Below, in pieces: positions 40,168 to 49,496 of a stretch of DNA of 64,000 nucleotides (its first letter is position 1; every line of letters begins with the position of its first letter). The position numbers and the translations under genes are program-made. Source of the stretch: Streptomyces marinisediminis (GTDB lineage Bacteria; Actinomycetota; Actinomycetes; Streptomycetales; Streptomycetaceae). A model generated the notes under the pieces. The model had not been told where the DNA came from, did not search any database, and saw only the letters and a program-made list of their open reading frames with translations. Location: NCBI RefSeq assembly GCF_026262575.1, contig NZ_JAPKFL010000025.1, positions 1 to 64,000 of the forward strand, read 5' to 3'.

Positions 40168-42408
40168 ATGTCGTTCCAGCCGGCCGTGCTCGAAGGGGTG
40201 CTCGAGCGCGTCACGTACGCCAACGAGGAGACCGGTTACACGGTCGCCCGCGTCGCCCCGCTGCGCCGCAAGGACGCCGGTCACGACGGTGACCTCCTCA
40301 CCGTCGTCGGCGCGCTGCTGGGGGCGCAGCCCGGCGAGAGCCTGCGCATGGAGGGGCGGTGGGGCTCGCACCCGCAGTACGGGCGCCAGTTCACGGTGGA
40401 GAACTACACGACGGTGCTGCCCGCCACCATCCAGGGCATCCGCCGCTACCTGGGCTCCGGGCTGATCAAGGGCATCGGGCCGCGCATTGCCGAGCGCATC
40501 GTGGCGCACTTCGGTCTGGACACGCTCGACGTCATCGAGCAGGACGCCGGGCGGCTGGTCGAGGTGCCCGGGCTCGGGCCCAAGCGCACCGCGAAGATCG
40601 CCGCGGCCTGGGAGGAGCAGAAGGCCATCAAGGAGGTGATGGTCTTCCTCCAGGGCGTCGGCGTCTCCACCTCCATCGCGGTGCGCATCTACAAGAAGTA
40701 CGGGGACGAGTCGGTCCCGGTGGTGCGCGAGCACCCCTACCGGCTGGCGGCGGACGTGTGGGGCATCGGCTTCCTGACCGCCGACCGCATCGCGCAGTCC
40801 GTCGGCATCCCGCACGACAGCCCGGAGCGGGTGGCGGCCGGGCTGCGGTACGCGCTGTCCCAGTCGGCCGACCAGGGCCACTGCTTCCTGCCCGAAGAGC
40901 GGCTCATCGCCGACGCCGTCAAGCTGCTCCAGGTCGACACCGGGCTGGTCATCGAGTGCCTGGACGCGCTCGCGGCGGACGAGGAGGGCGTCGTGCGCGA
41001 GCGGGCGCCGGACCCGGAGCGCCCCGAGGAGCCGGTGACGGCCGTCTACCTGCCGCCCTTCCACCGCGCGGAGACGGCGCTGGCGGCCCAGGTGCGCAGG
41101 CTGCTGCACGCCCGCGAGGACCGGCTGGCGGCCTTCGCCGACGTCGACTGGGAGCGGGCGCTGGGCTGGCTGGCGCGGCGCACCGGCGCGGACCTCGCCG
41201 CCGAGCAGCGCGACGCCGTCCGGCTGGCCCTCACCCGCAAGGTGGCGGTGCTGACCGGGGGCCCCGGCTGCGGCAAGTCCTTCACCGTGCGCTCGGTGGT
41301 GGAGCTGGCGCGGGCCAAGGGCGCGAAGGTGCTGCTGGCGGCGCCCACCGGACGCGCGGCCAAGCGGCTGGCCGAGCTGACCGGCGCGCCGGCCGCCACG
41401 GTGCACCGGCTCCTGGAGCTGCGGCCCGGCGGGGACGCCGCCTACGACCGCGACCGCCCGCTGGACGCGGACCTGCTCGTCGTCGACGAGGCGTCCATGC
41501 TCGACCTGCTGCTGGCCAACAAGCTGGTCAAGGCGGTGCCGCCCGGCGCCCACCTGCTGCTGGTGGGGGACGTGGACCAGCTCCCGTCCGTCGGCGCCGG
41601 CGAGGTGCTGCGCGACCTGCTGGCCGAGGGCGGGCCCGTCCCGGCGGTGCGGCTGACGCGGATCTTCCGCCAGGCCCAGGAGTCCGGCGTGGTGACCAAC
41701 GCGCACCGCATCAACGCCGGCCGGCCACCACTCACCCAGGGCCTGCCCGACTTCTTCCTCTTCCCCGAGGAGGACACCGAGGCGGCGGGCCGCCTGACCG
41801 TCGACGTCGCGGCCCGCCGGGTCCCGGCGAAGTTCGGCCTCGACGCGCGCCGGGACGTGCAGGTCCTCGCGCCGATGCACCGCGGCCCGGCGGGCGCGGG
41901 CGCGCTCAACGGCCTGCTCCAGCAGGAGATCACCCCCGGGCGTCCGTCGGTGCCGGAGAAGCGCTTCGGCGGCCGGGTCTTCCGGGTGGGGGACAAGGTG
42001 ACGCAGATCCGCAACAACTACGACAAGGGGGCGAACGGCGTCTTCAACGGCACGGTCGGGGTGGTGACGGCCCTGAGCCCGGAGGAGCAGACGCTCACCG
42101 TGCGCACCGACGAGGACGAGGAGGTGGAGTACGACTTCGACGAGCTGGACGAACTGGCGCACGCCTACGCCGTCACCATCCACCGTTCGCAGGGCAGCGA
42201 GTACCCGGCGGTGGTGATCCCCGTCACCACCGGGGCGTGGATGATGCTCCAGCGCAACCTGCTCTACACCGCCGTCACCCGGGCGAAACGGCTCGTCGTG
42301 CTGGTCGGCTCCCGCCGGGCGCTGGCCCAGGCGGTCCGGACGGTCTCGGCGGGGCGCAGGCACACGATGCTCGATCATCGATTGCGCGCCGTGGGCGCCG
42401 AAGCGTAA
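40168..42408 (+). CDS. recD2: RecD2-like ATP-dependent DNA helicase
   Basis: The 746-residue SF1B helicase (5' to 3') has an N-terminal OB-like domain and helix-hairpin-helix region (IKGIGPRIAERIVAHFG, then VPGLGPKRTAKIA). Walker A is GGPGCGKS (about 364-371), motif II VVDEASMLD, motif III VGDVDQLPSVGAGEV, and the C-terminal UvrD-like motif VTIHRSQGSEYPAVV. Length and layout fit RecD2 rather than RecBCD-bound RecD; no recB or recC is adjacent. It likely works in DNA repair. The start is supported by a leaderless -10. Confidence 0.9.
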   Translation: MSFQPAVLEGVLERVTYANEETGYTVARVAPLRRKDAGHDGDLLTVVGALLGAQPGESLRMEGRWGSHPQYGRQFTVENYTTVLPATIQGIRRYLGSGLIKGIGPRIAERIVAHFGLDTLDVIEQDAGRLVEVPGLGPKRTAKIAAAWEEQKAIKEVMVFLQGVGVSTSIAVRIYKKYGDESVPVVREHPYRLAADVWGIGFLTADRIAQSVGIPHDSPERVAAGLRYALSQSADQGHCFLPEERLIADAVKLLQVDTGLVIECLDALAADEEGVVRERAPDPERPEEPVTAVYLPPFHRAETALAAQVRRLLHAREDRLAAFADVDWERALGWLARRTGADLAAEQRDAVRLALTRKVAVLTGGPGCGKSFTVRSVVELARAKGAKVLLAAPTGRAAKRLAELTGAPAATVHRLLELRPGGDAAYDRDRPLDADLLVVDEASMLDLLLANKLVKAVPPGAHLLLVGDVDQLPSVGAGEVLRDLLAEGGPVPAVRLTRIFRQAQESGVVTNAHRINAGRPPLTQGLPDFFLFPEEDTEAAGRLTVDVAARRVPAKFGLDARRDVQVLAPMHRGPAGAGALNGLLQQEITPGRPSVPEKRFGGRVFRVGDKVTQIRNNYDKGANGVFNGTVGVVTALSPEEQTLTVRTDEDEEVEYDFDELDELAHAYAVTIHRSQGSEYPAVVIPVTTGAWMMLQRNLLYTAVTRAKRLVVLVGSRRALAQAVRTVSAGRRHTMLDHRLRAVGAEA

Positions 42409-42568
42409 CTTTTCTGCGGCACTCCGTGCCAGGCGGGCGCCCATTGGCCGACCCCGAGTGCACCATCCGGGCGCAAGTGGGGGAGAGTGGGAAAAAGGAC
42501 ACGGGTCAGGGCAGCTCGATTCAACTTCTGCACCTCGAAGAAGAGGCACGACGTCGGTGAGGGATGAC

Positions 42569-43885
<1,317 letters not shown>

Positions 43886-43910
43886 CCCCGCTCCTCCGCG
43901 CCCCCGTCGC

Positions 43911-43926
43911 TGTGATCCAGTTCACA
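43911..43926. promoter_or_regulatory. Perfect CRP-type palindrome downstream of citrate synthase
   Basis: TGTGA-TCCAGT-TCACA (43911-43926) matches the CRP/FNR half-site consensus perfectly. It lies 25 bases after the citrate synthase stop and just upstream of the promoter-like element of the probable small RNA. The regulator is presumed to be a Crp-family protein. Confidence 0.55.
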
Positions 43927-43936
43927 TCGGCGGGGG

Positions 43937-43963
43937 TGCAACCCTTTCCACCCCTCCCGGGTC
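43937..43963 (+). promoter_or_regulatory. ECF-sigma-like promoter for the small RNA
   Basis: TGCAACC (43937-43943) and GTC (43961-43963) are spaced 17 bases apart from AACC to GTC, resembling ECF-type promoters. Transcription would begin near 43970, at the foot of the first hairpin of the RNA. Confidence 0.4.
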
Positions 43964-43970
43964 GAACCTG

Positions 43971-44152
43971 GTGACGGCGACACCCGGCGGAGCCGCCGTC
44001 ACGGGCTGACGTCCGCGGGCGCTTGAGCGGCCACCGCGCACGCCCAGCCCAGCCGAGCACCCGGCCGTGATCCCGTGGGGGGAATCAGGAGCCGGGAAAT
44101 GGGAAACGCCCCGATCGCGAGCCCGTGGGGGGACTCGCGAGGGGGCGTTTTC
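43971..44152 (+). ncRNA. Probable structured small RNA downstream of citrate synthase
   Basis: Three stems fit a 180-nt RNA. Stem 1 pairs GTGACGGCG (43971-43979) with 43994-44002. Stem 2 is TGAT/ATCA (44068-44087). Stem 3 pairs CGCGAG with CTCGCG (44116-44139), inside AAACGCCCC/GGGGCGTTT (44104-44150), and is followed by TT, a plausible intrinsic terminator. Stems 2 and 3 differ in sequence yet enclose the same 12-base loop CCCGTGGGGGGA. That pattern suggests selection on the loop. From memory, an sRNA named scr2736 was reported beside S. coelicolor citrate synthase (SCO2736). On the minus strand the loops carry six Cs, resembling 6C RNA, so strand is not certain. Confidence 0.6.
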
Positions 44153-44275
44153 CTGCGTGCGGGCCGTGCGTCCACCCGGTCGGGTCCGGGCCGGCCGGGC
44201 CGGTACGCGCGCGCCGGACCTCTGTGGTGCGGTGCGGCGCCGTGGGGCGGGAGCGCGGGTCGCGCGGGGCGGGTG

Positions 44276-44494
44276 CTACGCGCGGCCGACGAGCTCGTAG
44301 CCCGCCTCGTCCACCGCGGCGCGCACGGCCTCGTCGTCGAGGGGGCCGGCCGAGCTGACGACCACCCGGCCGCTGCCCGCGTCGACCGTGACCTCCGTGA
44401 CGCCCGCGAGCCCGCCGACCTCCTGGCCGACGGCCTTCTCGCAGTGCCCGCAGCTCATGCCGCTGACCTGGTAGGCGGTGGTGACGTCGGCCAT
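44276..44494 (-). CDS. copZ: CopZ-like copper chaperone (HMA domain)
   Basis: This 72-residue single heavy-metal-associated domain has the copper-binding GMSCGHC motif (residues 12-18), and the fold length is complete. It would carry Cu(I), normally to a CopA P-type ATPase; no copA is within the window on this side. A CsoR-like operator lies 40-60 bases upstream of the start, supporting copper control. Confidence 0.9.
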   Translation of the reverse strand: MADVTTAYQVSGMSCGHCEKAVGQEVGGLAGVTEVTVDAGSGRVVVSSAGPLDDEAVRAAVDEAGYELVGRA

Positions 44495-44536
44495 GGGTAC
44501 CTCCGGGAACGCGTGGTGCTGTGCTCCCGCGAAACC

Positions 44537-44554
44537 CTATACCCGCGGGGTGTA
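44537..44554. promoter_or_regulatory. CsoR-like operator upstream of copZ
   Basis: TATACCCGCGGGGTGTAT is a near-perfect inverted repeat of the ATACCC...GGGTAT type bound by CsoR copper repressors. It is placed in the copZ promoter region on the minus strand. Confidence 0.6.
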
Positions 44555-44652
44555 TGCCGGACGTGCGGCCGGGCGGGCCGCTGCGGTGGCTGCGCGCGCC
44601 CGGGGCCGGGGCCGGGGGCGGGGGTGGAGTGGGGCGGGACGCCCGGGGCCGC

Positions 44653-44850
44653 CTACCGGCCGCGTCTGCCGTGGCCGGGGCGGCGCGTGACCCACTCGCG
44701 GATGGTGTCGGCGTACCAGAAGGGCCGGCCGCCCTCCACCACGTCCGGCGCGGGCAGCAGCCCGTGCTTGCGGTACGAGCGCACCGTGTCCGGCTGCACC
44801 CGGATGTGTGCGGCGATCTCCTTGTAGGACCACAGACGGCGGTCGGCCAT
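44653..44850 (-). CDS. BldC-like small MerR/excisionase-type DNA-binding protein
   Basis: The 65-residue winged-helix protein (WSYKEIAAHIRVQPDTVRSYRKHGLLP, then FWYADTIREWV) consists almost only of a MerR-type DNA-binding domain, as in BldC. The C-terminal tail is Arg-rich. It may be a BldC paralogue or a plasmid/phage excisionase-like regulator. No integrase is near, so a regulatory role is more likely. Confidence 0.8.
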   Translation of the reverse strand: MADRRLWSYKEIAAHIRVQPDTVRSYRKHGLLPAPDVVEGGRPFWYADTIREWVTRRPGHGRRGR

Positions 44851-44969
44851 GTAGCGGCACCTCCACTTCGCTGTCGGAGTGATGCGACTTCAGCCTGTGC
44901 CCAGCGCGACGACGGAACGTGACGGCACCCGTCGTCCGTGGCCCAGCCGTGACGGCGAACACGCGAAAC

Positions 44970-44985
44970 GGTGACACCTGTTACC
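44970..44985. promoter_or_regulatory. Inverted repeat in the divergent BldC-like/GcvH-like gap
   Basis: GGTGAC-ACCT-GTTACC (5 of 6 arm positions match) lies in the 278-base gap between the divergent genes. The rest of the gap shows no gene. Confidence 0.35.
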
Positions 44986-45128
44986 GGACCACGACCTCCC
45001 GCCCGCGCGTCGGCCGGCGCGGAACCCGCCGGAGCCGCCGGCGCGGGTTTGCCGACCGCCCGGCCGAGCAGGATGGGGCGTGAGCGCCGACCGGGTGCCG
45101 GGGCCGGCGCGGAGCACTGGAGGAGCGC

Positions 45129-45530
45129 ATGGCGAACACGCCGGAGGACCGGAAGTACACCCGCGACCACGCGTGGGTGCGGATCGCCGCGGCCGGCCGG
45201 GTGCGCACCGGGCTCACCGACGTCGCGCGGCGTCGGCTCGGCCCCGCGGTCTCCCTGGAGCTGCCGCGGCCGGGCGAGCGCTTCGAGGCGTCCGACGTGT
45301 GCGCCACGGTGGTCTCGGCGGAGGCAGTCACCGAGGTCCGCGCGCCGATGAGCGGCACGGTGGCCGAGGTCAACCCGGCGCTCGACGGCGCCCCGGGCAC
45401 GCTGGACGCCGACCCGTACGGCGACGGCTGGCTCCTGGAGCTGACCGTGGACAAGCCCGCGCAGCTCGACGGGCTGCTGACGCCGGCCGGCTACGCCGAC
45501 TTCTGCCGGGAGAGCCTGCCGGACGCGTGA
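45129..45530 (+). CDS. GcvH-like protein lacking the lipoyl lysine
   Basis: The 133-residue protein has the length and order of glycine-cleavage H protein: YTRDHAWVRI at the N terminus, ARRRLGPAVSLELPRPGERF, then APMSGTVAEVN and NPYGDGWLL-like ADPYGDGWLLEL. In true GcvH the lipoate-bearing lysine sits in an ESVKA-type motif. Here the matching segment is VVSAEAVTEVRAP, with Glu65 at the lysine position. It cannot be lipoylated there. No gcvT or gcvP is adjacent. GGAGGAG precedes ATG 45129. It is probably a repurposed GcvH-fold protein. Confidence 0.75.
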   Translation: MANTPEDRKYTRDHAWVRIAAAGRVRTGLTDVARRRLGPAVSLELPRPGERFEASDVCATVVSAEAVTEVRAPMSGTVAEVNPALDGAPGTLDADPYGDGWLLELTVDKPAQLDGLLTPAGYADFCRESLPDA

Positions 45531-45561
45531 GCCGTCCGGGCCAGGCCGCCCGGGTGGGGCG

Positions 45562-45864
45562 TCAGGGCCGGGGGTTCGTCCTGCGCCACCGGGGGCGCGC
45601 GTCGCCGCCGCGGCCCGCGGCGGAGGCACAGCGCGGGCACAGCCGCCGCACCCGGTCGGCGGCGCCGCCCGACTCCGGCAGCGCGTCCGCCCACGCCACG
45701 TGCGGGAAGCGCACGAGCTGGGAGCGGCTGAGGGCCAGACCGCACACGGTCTGGTTCAGCCCCGGCTCCCAGGCGTGCGCCTCGCCGGCGGGCAGGCGGA
45801 CGTTGTCCTCTTCGTCGAACCACTGGCCGGAGGCGGCCACGCGGTAGCTCTTCGGTGCGGGCAC
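45562..45864 (-). CDS. Small conserved Cys-containing hypothetical protein
   Basis: A roughly 100-residue protein whose core (KSYRVAASGQWFDEEDNVRL, then QTVCGLALSRSQLVRFPHVAWADAL and RRLCPRCASAAG) looks like a conserved actinobacterial hypothetical. One CG cysteine plus a CPRC pair could bind zinc. The start is uncertain: GTG 45864, GTG 45870 and ATG 45909 are all in frame. It is divergent from the FUSC gene with little space between. No function is assigned. Confidence 0.55.
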   Translation of the reverse strand: MPAPKSYRVAASGQWFDEEDNVRLPAGEAHAWEPGLNQTVCGLALSRSQLVRFPHVAWADALPESGGAADRVRRLCPRCASAAGRGGDARPRWRRTNPRP

Positions 45865-45894
45865 GCCCACCGGGTGCCCGGCCCGGCGGCGTCC

Positions 45895-45900
45895 TATCCT
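45895..45900 (+). promoter_or_regulatory. -10 element for a leaderless FUSC transcript
   Basis: TATCCT at 45895-45900 lies exactly 7 bases before ATG 45908, with no ribosome binding site. This supports ATG 45908 rather than GTG 45902 as the start. Confidence 0.5.
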
Positions 45901-45907
45901 CGTGATC

Positions 45908-48034
45908 ATGTCCGGGACGACAGCGAGGTGGGCCTCGGCCCTCAGGGACGCGGCCCGGGCCGGGGTGCGGGTCGAGCGGGGCGCGCTGACGCCGCTGCTC
46001 GCGCTGCGCGGCACCTGCGGGGTGGCGGTCGTCATCGGGTTCACGCTGTGGCTGGGGTCGCCCACGCTCGCGGTCTCCTCGGCGTTCGGCGCCTTCGCGT
46101 CCGGGATCGCCACCTTCCAGCGCAGCTACCGGCCGCGCGCGGTGCTCGCGCTGGCCGCGGCCGCCGGGCTGTCCGTCAGCGCCTTCCTCGGCTACGTGCT
46201 GGCCGGCCACCCGTGGGCCTTCACCGCGATGCTGCTGCTGTGGGCGTTCGGGGCGGGCATGGCCTGGGCGGCCGGGCCCGTCCCCGGTGTGGTGTCCGCG
46301 TTCACCGTCGCCATGATGCTCGTCGTGGTCACGCTGCCCTCGTCCGTGTGGAACGCGGCGCTCCACGCGGGCATCATCGCCGTCGGCGGGGTCGTGCAGG
46401 CGCTGCTCATCGCCGTCTTCCCCATCCGCCGCTGGGCGACCCGCCGGGAGGCGCTGGCCGACGCGCTGGCGGGCGTGGCCGACTACGCCCGCCGCCTGCG
46501 CGAGCACCCCAGCGCGCCGTTCGACCCCGAGCCGCTGATGGAGGCCCGCAGCGCCGCGGCCGTCACCCCGAGGCAGGCCCGGCGCCGCCCGCGCCAACTG
46601 CACGGCTACCGGCAACTGGCCGAGCGCTACCGGCCCGTGCTCGCCTCGCTCGCCGACCCCGTCGTCGGCGGCGTGCCCGACGACGGCGGGGCGCCCCGGG
46701 AGCGGGTGCGCGCGCTGCTGTCCGCCGCCGCCACCGTGCTGGACGCCACCGCGCGCGCCGTCCGGCGCGGGGAGCGCGTCCGGCTGCCCGACGAGGCGCT
46801 GGCCGTGCTGCGGGTCCCGGCGGACGGCCCCGCCCTGCCCCCGGTGCCCGCGCGCAAGGCGGCGCTGCGGCTGATCGCGCTGACCGAGGAGACGGTGGAG
46901 GCCGCCCAGGAGCCGGTGGAGGTGACCTCGCCGGGCCGCCGCGCGCACCTGCGCAGGCCCACCGGGCCCGGTCAGGTACCGGTCGTCCTGCGCACGCTGC
47001 GCCGGGAGCTGCGCGCCCCGTCCCCGGTGTTCCGGCACGCGCTGCGCCTGGCGGCCGTGGTGAGCACCGGGTACCTGCTGGGCCAGGCCCTGCCCACCGG
47101 GCACGGCTACTGGATCGGGCTGACGGTCGTGATGGTGCTGCGCCCGGATTTCTCCGCCACCGTGGAGCGGGGCGCGGCCCGGCTGGTGGGCACGGTCGCC
47201 GGTGTCGCGCTCGGCGGCGTCGTCCTCGCGCTGGCCCACCCCGGCCCGTACCCGGCCGCCGCCCTCGCCGTCGGCAGCGTCCTCCTCCTGTACGCGCTGA
47301 TGCGCACCGGGTTCATGGTGATCTCCGCGTGCACCGGCGCCTACGTCGTCTTCCTGCTCGGCATCGCGGGCGCCGACTGGGCGCAGACCGTGCCCGAGCG
47401 CATCGTGCTGACCCTGCTGGGCGGCGCGCTGGCCCTCGCCTCCTACGCGCTGTTCCCCGCCTGGGAGACGCCCCGGCTCCGCGAGCGGCTGGCCGACTGG
47501 CTCACGGCGGCGGGCGGCTACGCCGTGGCCGTGCTGGAGGGCTTCGGCCGCCCCGGGGACGGCACGCACCGGGCGGTGCGCGAGGCGCTGCTCGACAACC
47601 GCGCCGCGCTGTGGGAGTGGGACCAGGCCACCGCGCGGGCGGGCGCGGAGCCGGTACGCCACCGCGGCCTGCCCCGGCGCCGGGCGGGCGACGCCCAGGC
47701 CGCGCTCACCACGGTCGGACGCTCCGCCATGCTCGCCGAGGCCCACCTGCCCGCCGCGCGCGCCCCCGGCGACGCGGGGGCCGCCGCGTTCGCCGACGCC
47801 CTGCGGGACGCGCTGGGGCGGGCCGACGACGCCGTGCGGCGAGGGGCCCGGCCGGACTGGGCGCCGGTGCGCGAGGCGCTCGTGGACTGGCAGCGCCACG
47901 CCGCCCACCCGGACGGCGTCGCCCTGCGCGCGGCGGAGCTGGTCGCGGACGCGCTGGAGGAGCTGGCCGACGCGGTCGCCGGCCCCCCGGCCGACCCCCG
48001 CACCGGCACGGCGGGCCGGAACCCGCGGGCGTGA
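45908..48034 (+). CDS. FUSC-family membrane protein (putative exporter)
   Basis: The 708-residue protein has two hydrophobic blocks: helices around residues 35-165, and a second block around 380-510 containing the FUSC signature GYWIGLTVVMVLRPDFSATVERGAARL split around residue 400. Each block is followed by a soluble helical domain. This is the layout of aromatic-acid exporter/YccS-like proteins. The substrate is unknown. Leaderless transcription is suggested upstream. Confidence 0.82.
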   Translation: MSGTTARWASALRDAARAGVRVERGALTPLLALRGTCGVAVVIGFTLWLGSPTLAVSSAFGAFASGIATFQRSYRPRAVLALAAAAGLSVSAFLGYVLAGHPWAFTAMLLLWAFGAGMAWAAGPVPGVVSAFTVAMMLVVVTLPSSVWNAALHAGIIAVGGVVQALLIAVFPIRRWATRREALADALAGVADYARRLREHPSAPFDPEPLMEARSAAAVTPRQARRRPRQLHGYRQLAERYRPVLASLADPVVGGVPDDGGAPRERVRALLSAAATVLDATARAVRRGERVRLPDEALAVLRVPADGPALPPVPARKAALRLIALTEETVEAAQEPVEVTSPGRRAHLRRPTGPGQVPVVLRTLRRELRAPSPVFRHALRLAAVVSTGYLLGQALPTGHGYWIGLTVVMVLRPDFSATVERGAARLVGTVAGVALGGVVLALAHPGPYPAAALAVGSVLLLYALMRTGFMVISACTGAYVVFLLGIAGADWAQTVPERIVLTLLGGALALASYALFPAWETPRLRERLADWLTAAGGYAVAVLEGFGRPGDGTHRAVREALLDNRAALWEWDQATARAGAEPVRHRGLPRRRAGDAQAALTTVGRSAMLAEAHLPAARAPGDAGAAAFADALRDALGRADDAVRRGARPDWAPVREALVDWQRHAAHPDGVALRAAELVADALEELADAVAGPPADPRTGTAGRNPRA

Positions 48035-48176
48035 CCGCGCGGCCCCGGCCGCCGTGGCCCGGCCCGCGGTCCCCGGCCGGTGCGCGCCGGTCGCCGCGGT
48101 GGGCGTCGGCGGGACGGGGCGGGGCGTCCGGGCGCGTAGCCGGGGCGGCGGGGGGCCGCCTAGGGTGGGGCGGGCC

Positions 48177-49496
48177 ATGGACGCACTCCGCCGGCGCTCG
48201 GCCACCAGGACCCCGCTGCTGCTGGGCGGCGTCGTGGTGCTGGTGTGCGCGGTGCTCCTGGTGCTCACCGTGCCCGGTGACGACGGGCCGGACGCGCCGC
48301 CGGCCCGGGCCGCCTGCGAGCCGCTGAGCGTCACCGGCTGGCGCCCGGCGCCGGAGCTGACCGCGGAGTTCGCCCGGTACGGCGACGACAACACACGGCT
48401 GGACGACTGGACCGGCGGGGACGGCAGCCGGTCGGTGCCGCTGCCGGACGGGCGCACCCTGTGGCTGTCGGCGGACACCTTCCTGGACCGGGTGCACCCC
48501 GAGGCCGCGTTCGGCGGACCCTCCCGGGACCCCTCCCCGGTGTGGGTGCGCAACGCGGGGCTGGTGATGTCGCCCGACGGCACGCTGGAGCGCACCCTGC
48601 TGGGGCCCGGGCCCGGCGCCCTGTTCCCGGGGCTGGCCGACCCCGACGGCGGCGAGGTGTGGCGCTGGCCGGTGCAGGGCGTGGTCGAACCGCGCGAGCC
48701 CGGCGCGGCCGAGCGCGTCGTCCGCGTGCTGCTGTGGCAGCGCGGGACCGGCACCGGCCCGTGGGTCTTCGGCGTCCCGCGCGCCACGGAGGTGGCCACC
48801 CTCCGCCTGCCGGAACTCACCGTGGAGTCGATCCGGTCGATCGACGTGCCGCCGTCCGCGGACCCGGCCGAGCGGGTGCTGTACGGCACCTCGGCCGTGC
48901 GCGCGGGGGCGTGGACCTACGTCTTCGGCGCCGACGAACGCACCGCGCACGGGCGGGCCGCCCGCGCCCACGTGGCCCGCGTCCCCCTCGGCCGGCTCGC
49001 CGACCGCGCGGCCTGGCGCTACTGGGACGGCCACGCCTGGCAGGCCGACCCCGCCCGGGCCGCCCCGCTGCCGGTGGGCGCGCGACCCGCCCACGAGCCG
49101 CGCCGCGGGGCGTCCAACACCTACACCGTCGCCCGGCACGGGGGAACCTGGCTGCTGCTCACCACCGACGCCGGTGGTCCGGACGGGCGCGGCCTGACGA
49201 CCGTCACCTCCTACTGGGCGTGCGCACCGCAGGGGCCCTGGCACGGCCCGTCCGACGTGCTCGAGCCTCCGCTGCCCGAGGGCGGCGAGCAGGCCGGGGC
49301 CGTCGCCTACAACCCGCAGCTCCACCCCGCGCTCGGCCCCGGGCGGGAGCACGGCACGGAGCCCGCCCCGGGCGGGGGCGGGCTCGTGCTCGGCTACGAC
49401 GTGAACGTGGTCGGGTCCACCGCCGCCGTGCAGCGCGACGTGGAGCTCTACCGGCCCCGGTTCGTCCGGCTGGACCTCAGCGCGAAGGGCCGCTGA
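48177..49496 (+). CDS. Membrane-anchored/secreted protein, possible beta-propeller glycosidase-like
   Basis: The 439-residue protein has one N-terminal hydrophobic helix (LLLGGVVVLVCAVLLVLTV, residues 14-32), acting as anchor or uncleaved signal. The rest is extracellular and beta-rich, with repeated tryptophans and blade-like segments (DGRTLWLSADTFLD, WTYVFGAD, TWLLLTTDAGG, GLVLGYDVN). It resembles five-bladed propeller or DUF4185/GH43-like proteins, but I cannot place it firmly. A -10-like TAGGGT at 48161-48166 implies a very short leader. Its 3' end overlaps nhaA by 20 bases on the other strand. Confidence 0.65.
   Translation: MDALRRRSATRTPLLLGGVVVLVCAVLLVLTVPGDDGPDAPPARAACEPLSVTGWRPAPELTAEFARYGDDNTRLDDWTGGDGSRSVPLPDGRTLWLSADTFLDRVHPEAAFGGPSRDPSPVWVRNAGLVMSPDGTLERTLLGPGPGALFPGLADPDGGEVWRWPVQGVVEPREPGAAERVVRVLLWQRGTGTGPWVFGVPRATEVATLRLPELTVESIRSIDVPPSADPAERVLYGTSAVRAGAWTYVFGADERTAHGRAARAHVARVPLGRLADRAAWRYWDGHAWQADPARAAPLPVGARPAHEPRRGASNTYTVARHGGTWLLLTTDAGGPDGRGLTTVTSYWACAPQGPWHGPSDVLEPPLPEGGEQAGAVAYNPQLHPALGPGREHGTEPAPGGGGLVLGYDVNVVGSTAAVQRDVELYRPRFVRLDLSAKGR

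Noticed and set aside
44653..44850. Phage or plasmid excisionase marking a mobile element
   Set aside because: No integrase, attachment-site repeat or tRNA is near. The MerR-type fold alone fits BldC-like regulators.
45129..45530. Functional glycine cleavage H protein
   Set aside because: The lipoyl lysine position holds glutamate and no other glycine-cleavage genes are adjacent.
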